NCBI GenBank assembly: GCA_934140285.1
Contig: CAKPBI010000003.1
Span: 1 to 64,000, forward strand
Source of the DNA: an uncultured Bacilli bacterium
GTDB taxonomy: Bacteria > Bacillota_I > Bacilli_A > ML615J-28 > CAG-313
Direction of reading: 5' to 3'
DNA length: 64,000 nucleotides
Made by a program: the position numbers and the translations under genes. This document shows, piece by piece, positions 8,308-17,802 of the stretch (its first letter is position 1; every line of letters begins with the position of its first letter). The notes beneath the pieces were generated by a model that made no database searches, had not been told where the DNA came from, and saw only the letters and a program-made list of their open reading frames with translations.

Positions 8308-10700
8308 GTTATAATCATCAACAAATTGACGCAAAATGGCAAGAATATTGGGCTAGCCATCAAACATTTAAAACTGATACATGGGATTTTACCAAACCTA
8401 AGTATTATGCCCTAGATATGTTTCCATATCCATCAGGCGTAGGTCTACATGCAGGACATCCCGAAGGTTATACCGCAACAGATGCTGTATCAAGAATGAA
8501 AAGAATGCAAGGTTACAATGTTCTTCATCCAATGGGATTTGACTCATTTGGTTTACCAGCTGAACAATATGCAATTAAAACAGGAAATCATCCCGATGGA
8601 TTTACTAAAAAGAATATTGAAACATTTAAAAATCAACTCCGTATGCTTGGTTTCTCATATGATTGGGATAAAGAAATATCAACATGTGATCCTTCATTTT
8701 ATAAGTGGACACAATGGATTTTTATCCGTCTTTATGAAGATGGACTAGCTAAGAAAGTTGATATGCCAGTTAACTGGTGTGAAGAACTTGGTACTGTTCT
8801 TGCTAACGATGAAGTAATCGATGGAAAGAGTGAACGTGGTGGATATCCTGTTGTAAGAAAGAACATGAAACAATGGGTAATCGATATTCCTAAATACGCA
8901 GAAAGATTACTTGAAAACTTAGATAACTTAGATTGGCCGGAATCAACAAAAGAAATTCAACGTAATTGGATTGGTAAATCAGTTGGTGCTCAAGTAAACT
9001 TTAAAGTAAAAGATGCCGATGATTCATTTACAGTATTTACAACAAGATGTGATACATTGTTTGGTGCATCATATTGTGTGCTTGCTCCTGAACATAAGTT
9101 AGTTAAAAAAATAATGTCTAAAGAACAAAGTGAAGTTGTACTTAAATATATTGATGAATGTTCTAAGAAATCTGATATGGAAAGAACTGAATTAAATAAA
9201 GAAAAAACTGGTGTTTTTACTGGTGCATATGCTGTCAATCCAGTAAATGGTAAAGCCTTACCAATATGGATATCTGATTATGTTCTTGCGACATATGGTA
9301 CTGGTGCAATCATGGCGGTTCCTGCTCATGATGAAAGAGATTATGCCTTCGCAACCAAATTTGGTCTTGATATTTTACCAGTATTAGAAGGTGGAGATAT
9401 CACAAAAGAAGCCTTTACAGGTGATGGATTACACATTAATTCTGGTTTTTTAAATGGTTTAAATAAAGAAGAAGCCATTAACAAAATGTTAGAATACTTA
9501 GAAGAAAATAAAATAGGTAGTAAAACAGTTAACTATAAAATTCGTGAATGGATTTTTGCTCGTCAACGTTATTGGGGTGAACCTATTCCAATTGTTACTT
9601 TTGAAGATGGTACAACTCGTGCCTTATCAGATGATGAACTACCTTTAGTATTACCAGAACTTGATGATTATAAACCAAGTAAGAGTGGACAATCACCACT
9701 AGCTAACGCTACTTCATGGATTAATGTTGTCGTAGATGGTAAGAAGGCAACAAGAGAAACCTCAACAATGCCAGGAAGTGCAGGCTCAAGTTGGTATTTC
9801 TTACGTTACATTGATCCAAAAAATGATCAAGCCTTTGCTGATGAAAAACTTTTAAAATATTGGATGCCAGTAGATTTATATATTGGTGGTCCTGAACATG
9901 CAGTTGGTCATTTACTATATTCAAGAATGTGGAATAATTACCTATATGATAAAGGTCTTGTACCATGTCAAGAACCATTCAAAAAGTTAGTACACCAGGG
10001 TATGATTCTTGGTTCTAATGGCATCAAAATGGGTAAAAGATTCCCTGAATATGTTGTTGATCCCAATGTTGTTGTTAAAGAATATGGTGCAGATGCTATG
10101 CGTGTCTATGAAATGTTCATGGGCCCACTTGAAGCTGATAAACCATGGGATAACAAGGGAATTGAAGGATCTCGTAAATTCCTTGACCGTATCTATCGCT
10201 TATATGTAGAAGACTCAAAAATCAAGGATGAACCAAATAAAAATCTTGAAATAATTTATCACCAAACAATCAAGAAAGTTACTGAAGATTATGAAGGCTT
10301 AAAATTTAATACAGCGATTGCTCAAATGATGATATTTATCAATGCAGTATATAAAGAAAATGTCTTCCCTAGAGAATATGCCTTAGGATTTGTTAAAATT
10401 TTAAATCCTCTTGCTCCTCACCTTGCAGAAGAACTATGGGAAAAACTAGGTCATACCAACACTATTTCTTATGAACCTTGGCCTACATATGATGAGGCTA
10501 AAACAAAAGAAAGTAAAGTAACTTTAGTCGTTCAAATAAATGGTAAAGTACGTGACAAAATTGAAATAGAAATGGGACTTGATCAAGAACATATTAAAGA
10601 ACTTGCTCTTAACACTCCACGTATTAAGGAATTAATAAATAATCAACCAATTAAAAAGGTTATAGTTGTTCCTAATAAATTAGTAAGTATCGTATTATAA
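8304..10700 (+). CDS. leuS: Leucyl-tRNA synthetase
   Basis: A 798-residue class I synthetase that charges tRNA-Leu. Seen are the N-terminal signature (FPYPSGVGLHAGHPEGY, the HIGH equivalent), the CP1 editing domain with the YGTGAIMAVPAHDERDYAFA block, the ARQRYWGEPIPI segment, and the C-terminal anticodon and VQINGKVRDKI domains. The KMSKS loop reads KMGKR (SNGIKMGKRFPEYVVDPN). I recall this variant from LeuRS of some Clostridia and related bacteria, so it is unusual rather than a defect. Length is normal. Confidence 0.97.
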   Translation: MSYNHQQIDAKWQEYWASHQTFKTDTWDFTKPKYYALDMFPYPSGVGLHAGHPEGYTATDAVSRMKRMQGYNVLHPMGFDSFGLPAEQYAIKTGNHPDGFTKKNIETFKNQLRMLGFSYDWDKEISTCDPSFYKWTQWIFIRLYEDGLAKKVDMPVNWCEELGTVLANDEVIDGKSERGGYPVVRKNMKQWVIDIPKYAERLLENLDNLDWPESTKEIQRNWIGKSVGAQVNFKVKDADDSFTVFTTRCDTLFGASYCVLAPEHKLVKKIMSKEQSEVVLKYIDECSKKSDMERTELNKEKTGVFTGAYAVNPVNGKALPIWISDYVLATYGTGAIMAVPAHDERDYAFATKFGLDILPVLEGGDITKEAFTGDGLHINSGFLNGLNKEEAINKMLEYLEENKIGSKTVNYKIREWIFARQRYWGEPIPIVTFEDGTTRALSDDELPLVLPELDDYKPSKSGQSPLANATSWINVVVDGKKATRETSTMPGSAGSSWYFLRYIDPKNDQAFADEKLLKYWMPVDLYIGGPEHAVGHLLYSRMWNNYLYDKGLVPCQEPFKKLVHQGMILGSNGIKMGKRFPEYVVDPNVVVKEYGADAMRVYEMFMGPLEADKPWDNKGIEGSRKFLDRIYRLYVEDSKIKDEPNKNLEIIYHQTIKKVTEDYEGLKFNTAIAQMMIFINAVYKENVFPREYALGFVKILNPLAPHLAEELWEKLGHTNTISYEPWPTYDEAKTKESKVTLVVQINGKVRDKIEIEMGLDQEHIKELALNTPRIKELINNQPIKKVIVVPNKLVSIVL

Positions 10701-10705
10701 TAAGT

Positions 10706-10954
10706 ATGAAAGTATGGGATATGTTAAAATTTATTCATAATGATAAATTACGAATAAATAAAATAGATGTGGGATATATTACTTATTACATAATAGAACT
10801 AGACAAAGAAGAAAAATTAGTAAATAATAAGTTAATAAAAAAACTTTTTACTCTAAATATTCCTCTTTATTGGTTTAGATCATACTATGAATTTGAAACA
10901 TTCTTCTTAGTATTTAATCCAAAACAAGATATAAACTTCATTTTAATTGGTTAA
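10706..10954 (+). CDS. Small hypothetical protein
   Basis: An 82-residue protein with no recognised domain, signal peptide or membrane segment. It is rich in Ile, Lys, Asn, Phe and Tyr, with a C-terminal hydrophobic patch (FFLVFNPKQDINFILIG). It begins 5 bp after leuS, has no strong ribosome binding site, and would be translated by reinitiation. The open frame and codon use fit the neighbours, but with so little sequence it could be a chance frame. Confidence 0.45.
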   Translation: MKVWDMLKFIHNDKLRINKIDVGYITYYIIELDKEEKLVNNKLIKKLFTLNIPLYWFRSYYEFETFFLVFNPKQDINFILIG

Positions 10955-10979
10955 AAATTAAAAAAATTAATAAATAATA

Positions 10980-11008
10980 TTTACAATTTTTTTCAAATAT
11001 GATACAAT
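10980..11008 (+). promoter_or_regulatory. Promoter of hpf
   Basis: TTTACA (10980-10985), 17 bp, TGA-TACAAT (11000-11008). The site precedes hpf by about 55 bp. Confidence 0.75.
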
Positions 11009-11062
11009 ATTAATAGGAGGTTTAATTATAAATCTTCAATATATGAAAAGGAGTTGTAAATT

Positions 11063-11608
11063 ATGAAAGTAAACATTAGAGGAAATGGATTAGTAAAACT
11101 TTCTCAAACTGCACGTGAGGACATTACAGAAAAAGTAATGACATTAGACAAACTATTTAATAATAGTGAGTCACTAAATGTTAATGTTCTTTGTAAAGGT
11201 TATGAAAAGTACAATATTGTTGAAATAACTATTCCAATGAAAAACATCATTTTACGAGCTGAAAGTAAAGCAGAAACACTTTATATGGCAGTAGATGATG
11301 CTGTCGACAAGATTGAGAGACAACTCTTGCGTCATAAGAAAAAAGTTAATTCAATTATTCGTAAACGTGAAGGTATCGCAAACTACTTTAGTGATCTAGT
11401 TGAAAATTCAAATGTTGATCAAGCAGAAACCCCAAGCGTAAAAAGCAAAAAAATTGAATTAAATGTTATGACAATCGATGAAGCGGTAACCCAAATGGAA
11501 ATGTTGGATCATGACTTCTTTGTATTTATCAATGAGGATACCCATAAACAAACCATCGTTTACCTTCGTCGTGATGGGGGATATGGCGTTATTGAACCAA
11601 AAAATTAA
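11063..11608 (+). CDS. hpf: Ribosome hibernation promoting factor, long form
   Basis: A 181-residue protein with the N-terminal ribosome-binding domain (MKVNIRGNGLVKLSQTAREDI to about residue 95, ending DKIERQLLRHKKK) and the C-terminal dimerisation domain (about 125-180, IDEAVTQMEMLDHDFFVF and VYLRRDGGYGVIEP). Long HPF joins two 70S ribosomes into inactive 100S particles in stationary phase. In B. subtilis (yvyD) the gene lies just before secA and prfB; here the same order is kept with two genes inserted. AAAGGAG precedes ATG, and the gene is monocistronic. Confidence 0.95.
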   Translation: MKVNIRGNGLVKLSQTAREDITEKVMTLDKLFNNSESLNVNVLCKGYEKYNIVEITIPMKNIILRAESKAETLYMAVDDAVDKIERQLLRHKKKVNSIIRKREGIANYFSDLVENSNVDQAETPSVKSKKIELNVMTIDEAVTQMEMLDHDFFVFINEDTHKQTIVYLRRDGGYGVIEPKN

Positions 11609-11642
11609 TAAATAATTTGATGTTTATTAACCCATATGATCT

Positions 11643-11670
11643 AAAGAGATTCTTCGGAATCTCTTTTTCT
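11643..11670 (+). terminator. Terminator after hpf
   Basis: AAAGAGATTC, tetraloop TTCG, GAATCTCTTT and a T-run. A UUCG loop is a very stable form. Confidence 0.9.
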
Positions 11671-11734
11671 TGCATATTTAGATTTGATTATAACAAAATA
11701 TGTTATAATAATATATATTATGGAGGTTAAGTCT

Positions 11735-12457
11735 ATGATAAAATATATTATAATGGACCTAGGGGATACCCTCTTTAAAAATGTTGAACTTGATTTAACC
11801 AAGGGTGTAACATATATTTATAATAATTATTGTAATCATAATATAGAAAAAGATGCGGTAGTAAAAGATTTCAATTTGATATGGGAATATGCATATCAAA
11901 AAAGAGATAATGATGATTTTGAAATTAACATTCATAATTATTTTAATTATCTAAGAGATACAATCGGATTTAAGACAACCTATGATAATAATTTTTTAGA
12001 AATTGAATTTCTAACCCACTCTACTAAAACAATTTTGATGAATGACTTAGTTGAATTTTTAAGTTTATGCAAAACTAAGAATATTCATCTCGTAATTCTT
12101 AGTAATAGTACCTTCACAAAACAAGGTTTAATATATCAATTAAAAGAACACAACATTGATAGTTATTTTGAAGCAGTATTTTCTAGTGCAGATTATATCT
12201 TAAGAAAACCAAGCCCTCTATTCTTTAATCTTGCTGTAAACTACCTAAAGAAAACATATTCAAATCTAAAACTTGAAGAAGTTAGATTTATTGGTAATGA
12301 TTACCATTATGATGTTTTAGGCTCAACCAACCAAGGAATAAAGGCTATCTGGTTTAATGAACAAAAACTACCTAATCCTCATTTAGTAGAATGCACAGAA
12401 GTAAAGAGCTATAAAGAATTAATCAAAATGATGAGTGAAGAAAATGAAACCATATGA
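11735..12457 (+). CDS. HAD-superfamily hydrolase
   Basis: A 240-residue haloacid dehalogenase fold protein. Motif I is IIMDLGDTLF, motif II VILSNST, motif III the Lys of RKPSP, and motif IV FIGNDYHYDVLGS. Between motifs I and II lies an alpha-helical cap (about residues 18-95). The usual DxD is D-x-G, so the second Asp (general acid/base) is missing, as in some active HAD members that carry DLGN or DLGG. The substrate is probably a small phosphate ester. The start at 11735 follows GGAGG. It overlaps queH by 14 bp. Confidence 0.85.
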   Translation: MIKYIIMDLGDTLFKNVELDLTKGVTYIYNNYCNHNIEKDAVVKDFNLIWEYAYQKRDNDDFEINIHNYFNYLRDTIGFKTTYDNNFLEIEFLTHSTKTILMNDLVEFLSLCKTKNIHLVILSNSTFTKQGLIYQLKEHNIDSYFEAVFSSADYILRKPSPLFFNLAVNYLKKTYSNLKLEEVRFIGNDYHYDVLGSTNQGIKAIWFNEQKLPNPHLVECTEVKSYKELIKMMSEENETI

Positions 12458-13061
12458 AGAATTTAAACAAAAATTAGAAAGTATAAAAGCTTCAAATCAA
12501 CGACCAAAATTATTACTTCATAGTTGTTGTGGACCATGTAGTACACATGTATTAAAAGTATTACAACCGTATTTTGATATTACAATATTTTATTATAACC
12601 CTAATATCTATCCATCTAGTGAATTTGAACTAAGGCTAGAAACTCAAAAGAAACTACTTGATGCTCTTGATTTTCATGTAGATTTATTAGTAGAAAGAGA
12701 TGACTATCAAGTCTTTTTAAAGGCTGTTGATAAATATAAACATCTAAAGGAAAAAAGCCTAAGATGTTATGAGTGCTATAAATTTAGAATGATTAAATTA
12801 CAAGAAGTAGCTATCAAATATAACTTTGATTATTTTACAACAACCTTATCTGTAAGTCCTCATAAAAATAGTACCTGGATTAATGAAATAGGGTACTCAC
12901 TAGATACTCCTGATTGTCACTATCTATATTCAGACTTTAAAAAAGAAAATGGGTATTTAGATTCAACTCTTCTTGCTAAACAATTCGATTTATATCGACA
13001 ACATTATTGTGGATGCGGCTTTTCTTTGAAAGAAAGCATGGAGAAAAATGACAATCAATGA
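12444..13061 (+). CDS. queH: Epoxyqueuosine reductase QueH
   Basis: A 205-residue protein of the former DUF208 family, which performs the last step of queuosine synthesis in tRNA and replaces QueG in many bacteria. Seen are the N-terminal LLLHSCCGPCSTHVL Cys cluster, the CYECYKFRM pair, and the C-terminal HYCGCGFSL cysteines, which together bind an Fe-S cluster and a second metal. ATG 12444 is preferred over GTG 12435. Both lie inside the HAD gene, so translation is probably coupled. No other queuosine genes are in the window. Confidence 0.9.
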   Translation: MKPYEEFKQKLESIKASNQRPKLLLHSCCGPCSTHVLKVLQPYFDITIFYYNPNIYPSSEFELRLETQKKLLDALDFHVDLLVERDDYQVFLKAVDKYKHLKEKSLRCYECYKFRMIKLQEVAIKYNFDYFTTTLSVSPHKNSTWINEIGYSLDTPDCHYLYSDFKKENGYLDSTLLAKQFDLYRQHYCGCGFSLKESMEKNDNQ

Positions 13062-13121
13062 TTAATCAATGAATAATTAAAAGAAATATTTAGCCTAATA
13101 TTTTTTGAAAAAATTAAATAC

Positions 13122-13150
13122 TTGAAAAAATTGAAAAAATTTGATATTAT
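13122..13150 (+). promoter_or_regulatory. Probable secA promoter
   Basis: TTGAAA (13122-13127), 17 bp, TATTAT (13145-13150) in a very AT-rich gap about 30 bp before the secA start. Confidence 0.55.
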
Positions 13151-13176
13151 ATAATTAATATGAAAGGAAGTGTCTT

Positions 13177-15717
13177 ATGTTTAAAAGACTATTCGATCCT
13201 TCTTATAAGGAATTTAAAAAATGTGAAAAACTAGCTACTCAAGTAATGGCTTTAGAAGATGAGTATGCTAAACTATCTGATGATGAATTAAAGGCTAAAA
13301 CCACGGAATTTAAAGAAAGAATTAAAAACGGAGCAACTTTAGACTCTATTTTAGTTGAAGCGTTTGCGACTGTTCGTGAAGCAAGTAAACGTGTACTTGG
13401 ATTATTCCCATTTAAAGTTCAAGTAATTGGTGCTTGTGCAATGCACTTTGGTAATATTGCCGAAATGAAAACTGGTGAAGGTAAAACTCTAACTAGCGTT
13501 ATGCCCGCGTATCTAAATGCTTTATCTGGTGAAGGTGTTCATATTGTAACTGTCAATGAATATCTAGCTCATCGTGATGCTACAGAAATGGGTAAAGTTC
13601 ATGAATTCTTAGGCTTAACCGTCGGTCTAAATTTACGTGATTTATCACCTGAGGATAAACGTGCTCAATACTATTGTGATATTACATATACAACTAACAA
13701 TGAACTTGGATTTGACTACTTAAGAGACCATATGGTTCTTTATAAAGAAAAAATGGTTCAACGTCCTGTTCTAAATTTTGCGATTGTCGATGAAGTTGAC
13801 TCCATCTTAATCGATGAAGCAAGAACTCCATTAATTATTTCAGGTGGTGCTAAAAAAGGACCTAATCTATATATCCAAGCTAATACCTTTGTTAAAAACT
13901 TGATAGAAGCCAATGATGAACATCCTGATGGTGATTATGAAATAGATGTAAAAGATCGTCAAGTAAACCTAACTGAAAATGGTATGAAGAAGGCAGAAAA
14001 CTTCTTTGGAGTAGAAAATATCTATGATGTAAGATACGTAAATTTAGTTCACCATATTGATAATGCTCTACGTGCAAACTACATTATGGCTCGTGATGTT
14101 GATTATGTTGTTCAAGATAACACTGTAATCATCGTTGACCCATTTACTGGTCGTTTAATGCATGGACGTCAATATAGTGAAGGATTACATCAAGCTCTAG
14201 AAGCAAAAGAAAATGTTGAAATCAAAAAAGAAACTAGAACCCTTGCGACAATTACTTTCCAAAATTACTTTAGAATGTATAAAAAACTTGCGGGTATGAC
14301 AGGTACTGCGAAAACTGAAGAAGAAGAATTTAGAAATATTTACAATATGTTTGTTGTTGAAATTCCAACTAATAAACCAGTTATTCGTATAGATGCTCCT
14401 GATCTAATCTTTAAAACTTCAAATGCTAAATATAAAGCTATAGCTCGAGAAATTAAAGAAAGACATGAAAAAGGACAACCTATCCTAGTTGGTACTATCT
14501 CTATTGAAACCAGTGAATTACTATCAAGTATTCTAAAGAAATATGGGATTCCTCATAATGTTTTAAATGCTAAACAACATGAGCGTGAAGCTGAGATAAT
14601 CGCAAAAGCTGGTCAAAAAGGTGCTGTAACAATTGCGACCAACATGGCTGGACGTGGTACCGACATTAAACTTGGAGAAGGCGTCGTTGAACTTGGTGGC
14701 CTTGCAGTTATTGGTACTGAAAGACATGAAGCCCGTCGTATTGATAACCAATTAAGAGGTCGTAGCGGACGTCAAGGAGACCCTGGATACAGTCGTTTCT
14801 ACATTTCAACCCAAGATGACCTAATGGTTAGATTCGGTGGTGAAAGACTTGAAAGATTATTTGGCATGGTAATTAAAACCGATGAACAAGGTGATGAGGA
14901 ACCACTAGAATACAAGATGTTAAGTCGTGTTGTTGAAAGTGCTCAACGCCGTGTAGAAGGATACAACTATGATCGTCGTAAGAGTGTTGTAGAATATGAT
15001 GAAGTATTAAGAAAACAAAGAGAAATCATTTATTCACAACGTAAAGATATTCTATTCTTAGATGATGTTGAACCAATTATCATTCGTATGTTCAAGTCTG
15101 TAGTAACAAGACTTATCCCTCAATATCGTGATCCTGAAAGTAAACAAGGAATAGTAGATAGTGATCGACTAATGAAAGAATTCTGTATGAAATTCTTTAA
15201 CATTAATGATATTGAAGAATTTGAATTTAATGGTATGAAAATTGATGAAGTTGAAGATTTCATCTGTGCACGTTTTGAAGCAAATCTTCATGCTAAGAAA
15301 GAACAACTACCAATTGAAGTATATGAAGAATTTATGAAAGTAGTTTTACTTCGTACTGTTGATGAACATTGGATGGACCATATTGACCAAATGAGTGGTC
15401 TTCGTCAAAGTATTGGCTTAAAATCATATGCTCAAATCAACCCACTACGTGAGTATCAAAGTATTGGTTATGAGATGTTTACTGAGATGATTGAAAATAT
15501 CGAAAATCAAGTAGTTACAATCATTAATCGTGCTCAAGTACGTGATAACTTACAACGTGAGGAAGTAGCTAAACCTACAGGAACCTCAGCAGGTAATGAT
15601 GAACCAGTCAAGAAAAAACCTGTTGTAAATAAAACTAAAAAACCTGGTCGTAATGATCCATGTCCTTGTGGCAGTGGTAAAAAATATAAATATTGTTGTG
15701 GCAGAGGCGAACAATAA
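13177..15717 (+). CDS. secA: Preprotein translocase ATPase SecA
   Basis: An 846-residue motor that drives proteins through SecYEG. Seen are Walker A (MKTGEGKT near residue 100), the DEAD-type motif (VDEVDSILIDEARTP near 205), the helicase block NMAGRGTDI, QLRGRSGRQGDPG, the helical scaffold (EHWMDHIDQM) and the C-terminal zinc-binding SEC-C motif CPCGSGKKYKYCCG. It fits the many exported proteins in this window. It is followed 17 bp later by prfB, the same order as in Bacillus. Confidence 0.98.
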   Translation: MFKRLFDPSYKEFKKCEKLATQVMALEDEYAKLSDDELKAKTTEFKERIKNGATLDSILVEAFATVREASKRVLGLFPFKVQVIGACAMHFGNIAEMKTGEGKTLTSVMPAYLNALSGEGVHIVTVNEYLAHRDATEMGKVHEFLGLTVGLNLRDLSPEDKRAQYYCDITYTTNNELGFDYLRDHMVLYKEKMVQRPVLNFAIVDEVDSILIDEARTPLIISGGAKKGPNLYIQANTFVKNLIEANDEHPDGDYEIDVKDRQVNLTENGMKKAENFFGVENIYDVRYVNLVHHIDNALRANYIMARDVDYVVQDNTVIIVDPFTGRLMHGRQYSEGLHQALEAKENVEIKKETRTLATITFQNYFRMYKKLAGMTGTAKTEEEEFRNIYNMFVVEIPTNKPVIRIDAPDLIFKTSNAKYKAIAREIKERHEKGQPILVGTISIETSELLSSILKKYGIPHNVLNAKQHEREAEIIAKAGQKGAVTIATNMAGRGTDIKLGEGVVELGGLAVIGTERHEARRIDNQLRGRSGRQGDPGYSRFYISTQDDLMVRFGGERLERLFGMVIKTDEQGDEEPLEYKMLSRVVESAQRRVEGYNYDRRKSVVEYDEVLRKQREIIYSQRKDILFLDDVEPIIIRMFKSVVTRLIPQYRDPESKQGIVDSDRLMKEFCMKFFNINDIEEFEFNGMKIDEVEDFICARFEANLHAKKEQLPIEVYEEFMKVVLLRTVDEHWMDHIDQMSGLRQSIGLKSYAQINPLREYQSIGYEMFTEMIENIENQVVTIINRAQVRDNLQREEVAKPTGTSAGNDEPVKKKPVVNKTKKPGRNDPCPCGSGKKYKYCCGRGEQ

Positions 15718-15734
15718 AAAAATAAGGAGGAAAT

Positions 15735-16832
15735 ATGGAAAAGTTTGAAATAGTAAAAGCTTATGAAGATTTTAAAACGAGACTAAATGATTTAGAAAAA
15801 GTTTTACAAATACCAATCTTAAAAGCTAAAATACAAGAAAACGATCAAGCCATGTCTTCTCCAACTTTCTGGGATAACCCAACTTTAGCCGCGAAGTTTC
15901 TTCAAGAAAATAATGAAAATAAAGAAAAAATCAAAACATACGAAAATCTAAAACAAGAGCTTGATGAATTAAATGTCGTACTTGAATTAGATGATGAATC
16001 TTTATATGATGAGGCTGAAGAAATAGTTAAAAAACTTTCTAAGAAAATTGAAAAGTTTGAAAATGAACAATTATTAAATGAACCGTATGACCATATGAAT
16101 GCAATTCTTGAACTTCACCCCGGAGCTGGAGGAACTGAAGCTCAAGATTGGGCCTTAATGCTTTACCGAATGTACAAAAGATATGCGGAAAGAAATCATT
16201 TTGATTTTGAATTATTAGATTATGAAGAAGCAAATGATGCCGGAATTAAAAGTGCAACTTTTGTTATTAAAGGTAAGAATGCATATGGAATTTTAAAAGG
16301 AGAAAAAGGCGTCCACCGCTTAGTTAGAATCTCTCCTTTTGATAGTAACGCAAGACGACATACAAGCTTTGTTGCATTAAACGTTACACCGGAAATTGAT
16401 AATACTGTTGATGTAGAAATTAATCCTGATGATTTAAAAATTGATACATACCGTTCAAGTGGAGCAGGAGGTCAACATATTAATAAAACAGACTCAGCTG
16501 TTCGTATCACTCATCTTCCAACTGGAATTGTAGTATCATGTCAAAATCAACGTAGCCAAATTCAAAACAGAGAAAAGGCTATGCAAATATTAAAATCAAA
16601 ATTATATCAATTAGAAATGGAAAAACAAGAAAAAATGTTAAAGAGTATTGGCGGAGAATTAAGCGACAATGCTTTTGGCAGTCAAATTAGAAGTTATGTT
16701 TTACATCCATATTCAATGGTGAAAGATCATCGTACTAATGTAGAATCATCAAATCCTACTAATGTTTTAGATGGTGATATAGATATTTTTATTGATGCTT
16801 ATTTAAAATACAATAAGGATAAGGAGAAATAA
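15735..16832 (+). CDS. prfB: Peptide chain release factor 2, without frameshift site
   Basis: A 365-residue class I release factor that reads UAA and UGA. The SPF anticodon-like tripeptide (VRISPFDS), the GGQ motif (GAGGQHINKTDSAVR) and the RSYVLHPY block are all present. The N-terminal region runs on in one frame where most RF2 genes carry an in-frame UGA and a programmed +1 shift (around codon 25), so autoregulation by frameshifting is absent here. Its presence agrees with TGA being a stop. AAGGAGG precedes the ATG. Confidence 0.97.
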   Translation: MEKFEIVKAYEDFKTRLNDLEKVLQIPILKAKIQENDQAMSSPTFWDNPTLAAKFLQENNENKEKIKTYENLKQELDELNVVLELDDESLYDEAEEIVKKLSKKIEKFENEQLLNEPYDHMNAILELHPGAGGTEAQDWALMLYRMYKRYAERNHFDFELLDYEEANDAGIKSATFVIKGKNAYGILKGEKGVHRLVRISPFDSNARRHTSFVALNVTPEIDNTVDVEINPDDLKIDTYRSSGAGGQHINKTDSAVRITHLPTGIVVSCQNQRSQIQNREKAMQILKSKLYQLEMEKQEKMLKSIGGELSDNAFGSQIRSYVLHPYSMVKDHRTNVESSNPTNVLDGDIDIFIDAYLKYNKDKEK

Positions 16833-16833
16833 A

Positions 16834-17802
16834 ATGTCAGAAAAAAATAAAAATGTAATTACTAAAAGAAAAGTCAAAGAGTTCCTTTTAATTAACTTAG
16901 GTGTTTTCTTAATGGCTGCTGCTTACTCTTTACTCCTTGATCCTAACCACGTTATCGTAGGTGGGGTTGGGGGAATATCAACAATAGTGTCAGCTGAACT
17001 ACATGTTTCATCAAGTTTGGTAATGTTAATTCTTAACTTAATCTTACTTGTATTTGCGTTAATATTTGTTGGTAAAGACTTTTTCATTAAAACCGCATAT
17101 GCATCTTTAATCTATCCACTATATGCTTATCTTTGGGAATTAATAAGACGCTATGCTTTAAAGGATATGTTACCAGATCTTACAAGTATTCCTTCTGTAA
17201 ATGGAATTGATCCAAGAATCATTTCTGCAGGAGCATATCTTGTAATAGTTATTTTTGGAGCTGTAATTTCTGGGTTTGGCCTTGGCCTTGCGTTAAGAAA
17301 TGGAGCATCAACTGGTGGTGTTGATATTATTCAACGTATACTTCTAAAATATTTTAAACTTCCTTTTTCTGTAAGTTTAATCTTTATTGATGGAACAATT
17401 GTATTAGTATCAGGTCTTATTTTTAAAGATATCTTTACAATTCTTTATGGTGCAATGTTTATCTTTATATCTGGATATGTTATGGATGCCATTATTTTTA
17501 GTGGGTTTAATTCAAGATGTGTTAATATTGTTACATCAAAACCTGAAGAAATAAAAAAACAAATATTTGATATTCTTGCTCGTGGAGTAACGGTAATCAA
17601 TGCCAAAGGTGGATTCACTAATCTTGATCGTACATTATTAGTTTGTGTTATGAGTAATAATGAATTCTACAAAATGAAAGAGATAATTTACAACATTGAT
17701 GAAAAAGCCTTCATCTATGTAACAAGAGCTAGTGAAGTTCATGGTGAAGGATTTACTCCAGAACTTACTCCTGATGAGGAGGTAAACAATGGAGGAAATT
17801 AA
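16834..17802 (+). CDS. YitT-family membrane protein
   Basis: A 322-residue protein with five or six membrane segments in the first 215 residues (YitT/DUF161 pattern, with NGASTGGVDIIQRIL) and a C-terminal soluble DUF2179 domain (about 220-300, SRCVNIVTSKPEEIKKQI). Members are found throughout Firmicutes and their transport substrate is not established. It starts 1 bp after the prfB stop and overlaps recX by 14 bp, so secA-prfB-yitT-recX looks like one transcription unit. Confidence 0.88.
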   Translation: MSEKNKNVITKRKVKEFLLINLGVFLMAAAYSLLLDPNHVIVGGVGGISTIVSAELHVSSSLVMLILNLILLVFALIFVGKDFFIKTAYASLIYPLYAYLWELIRRYALKDMLPDLTSIPSVNGIDPRIISAGAYLVIVIFGAVISGFGLGLALRNGASTGGVDIIQRILLKYFKLPFSVSLIFIDGTIVLVSGLIFKDIFTILYGAMFIFISGYVMDAIIFSGFNSRCVNIVTSKPEEIKKQIFDILARGVTVINAKGGFTNLDRTLLVCVMSNNEFYKMKEIIYNIDEKAFIYVTRASEVHGEGFTPELTPDEEVNNGGN

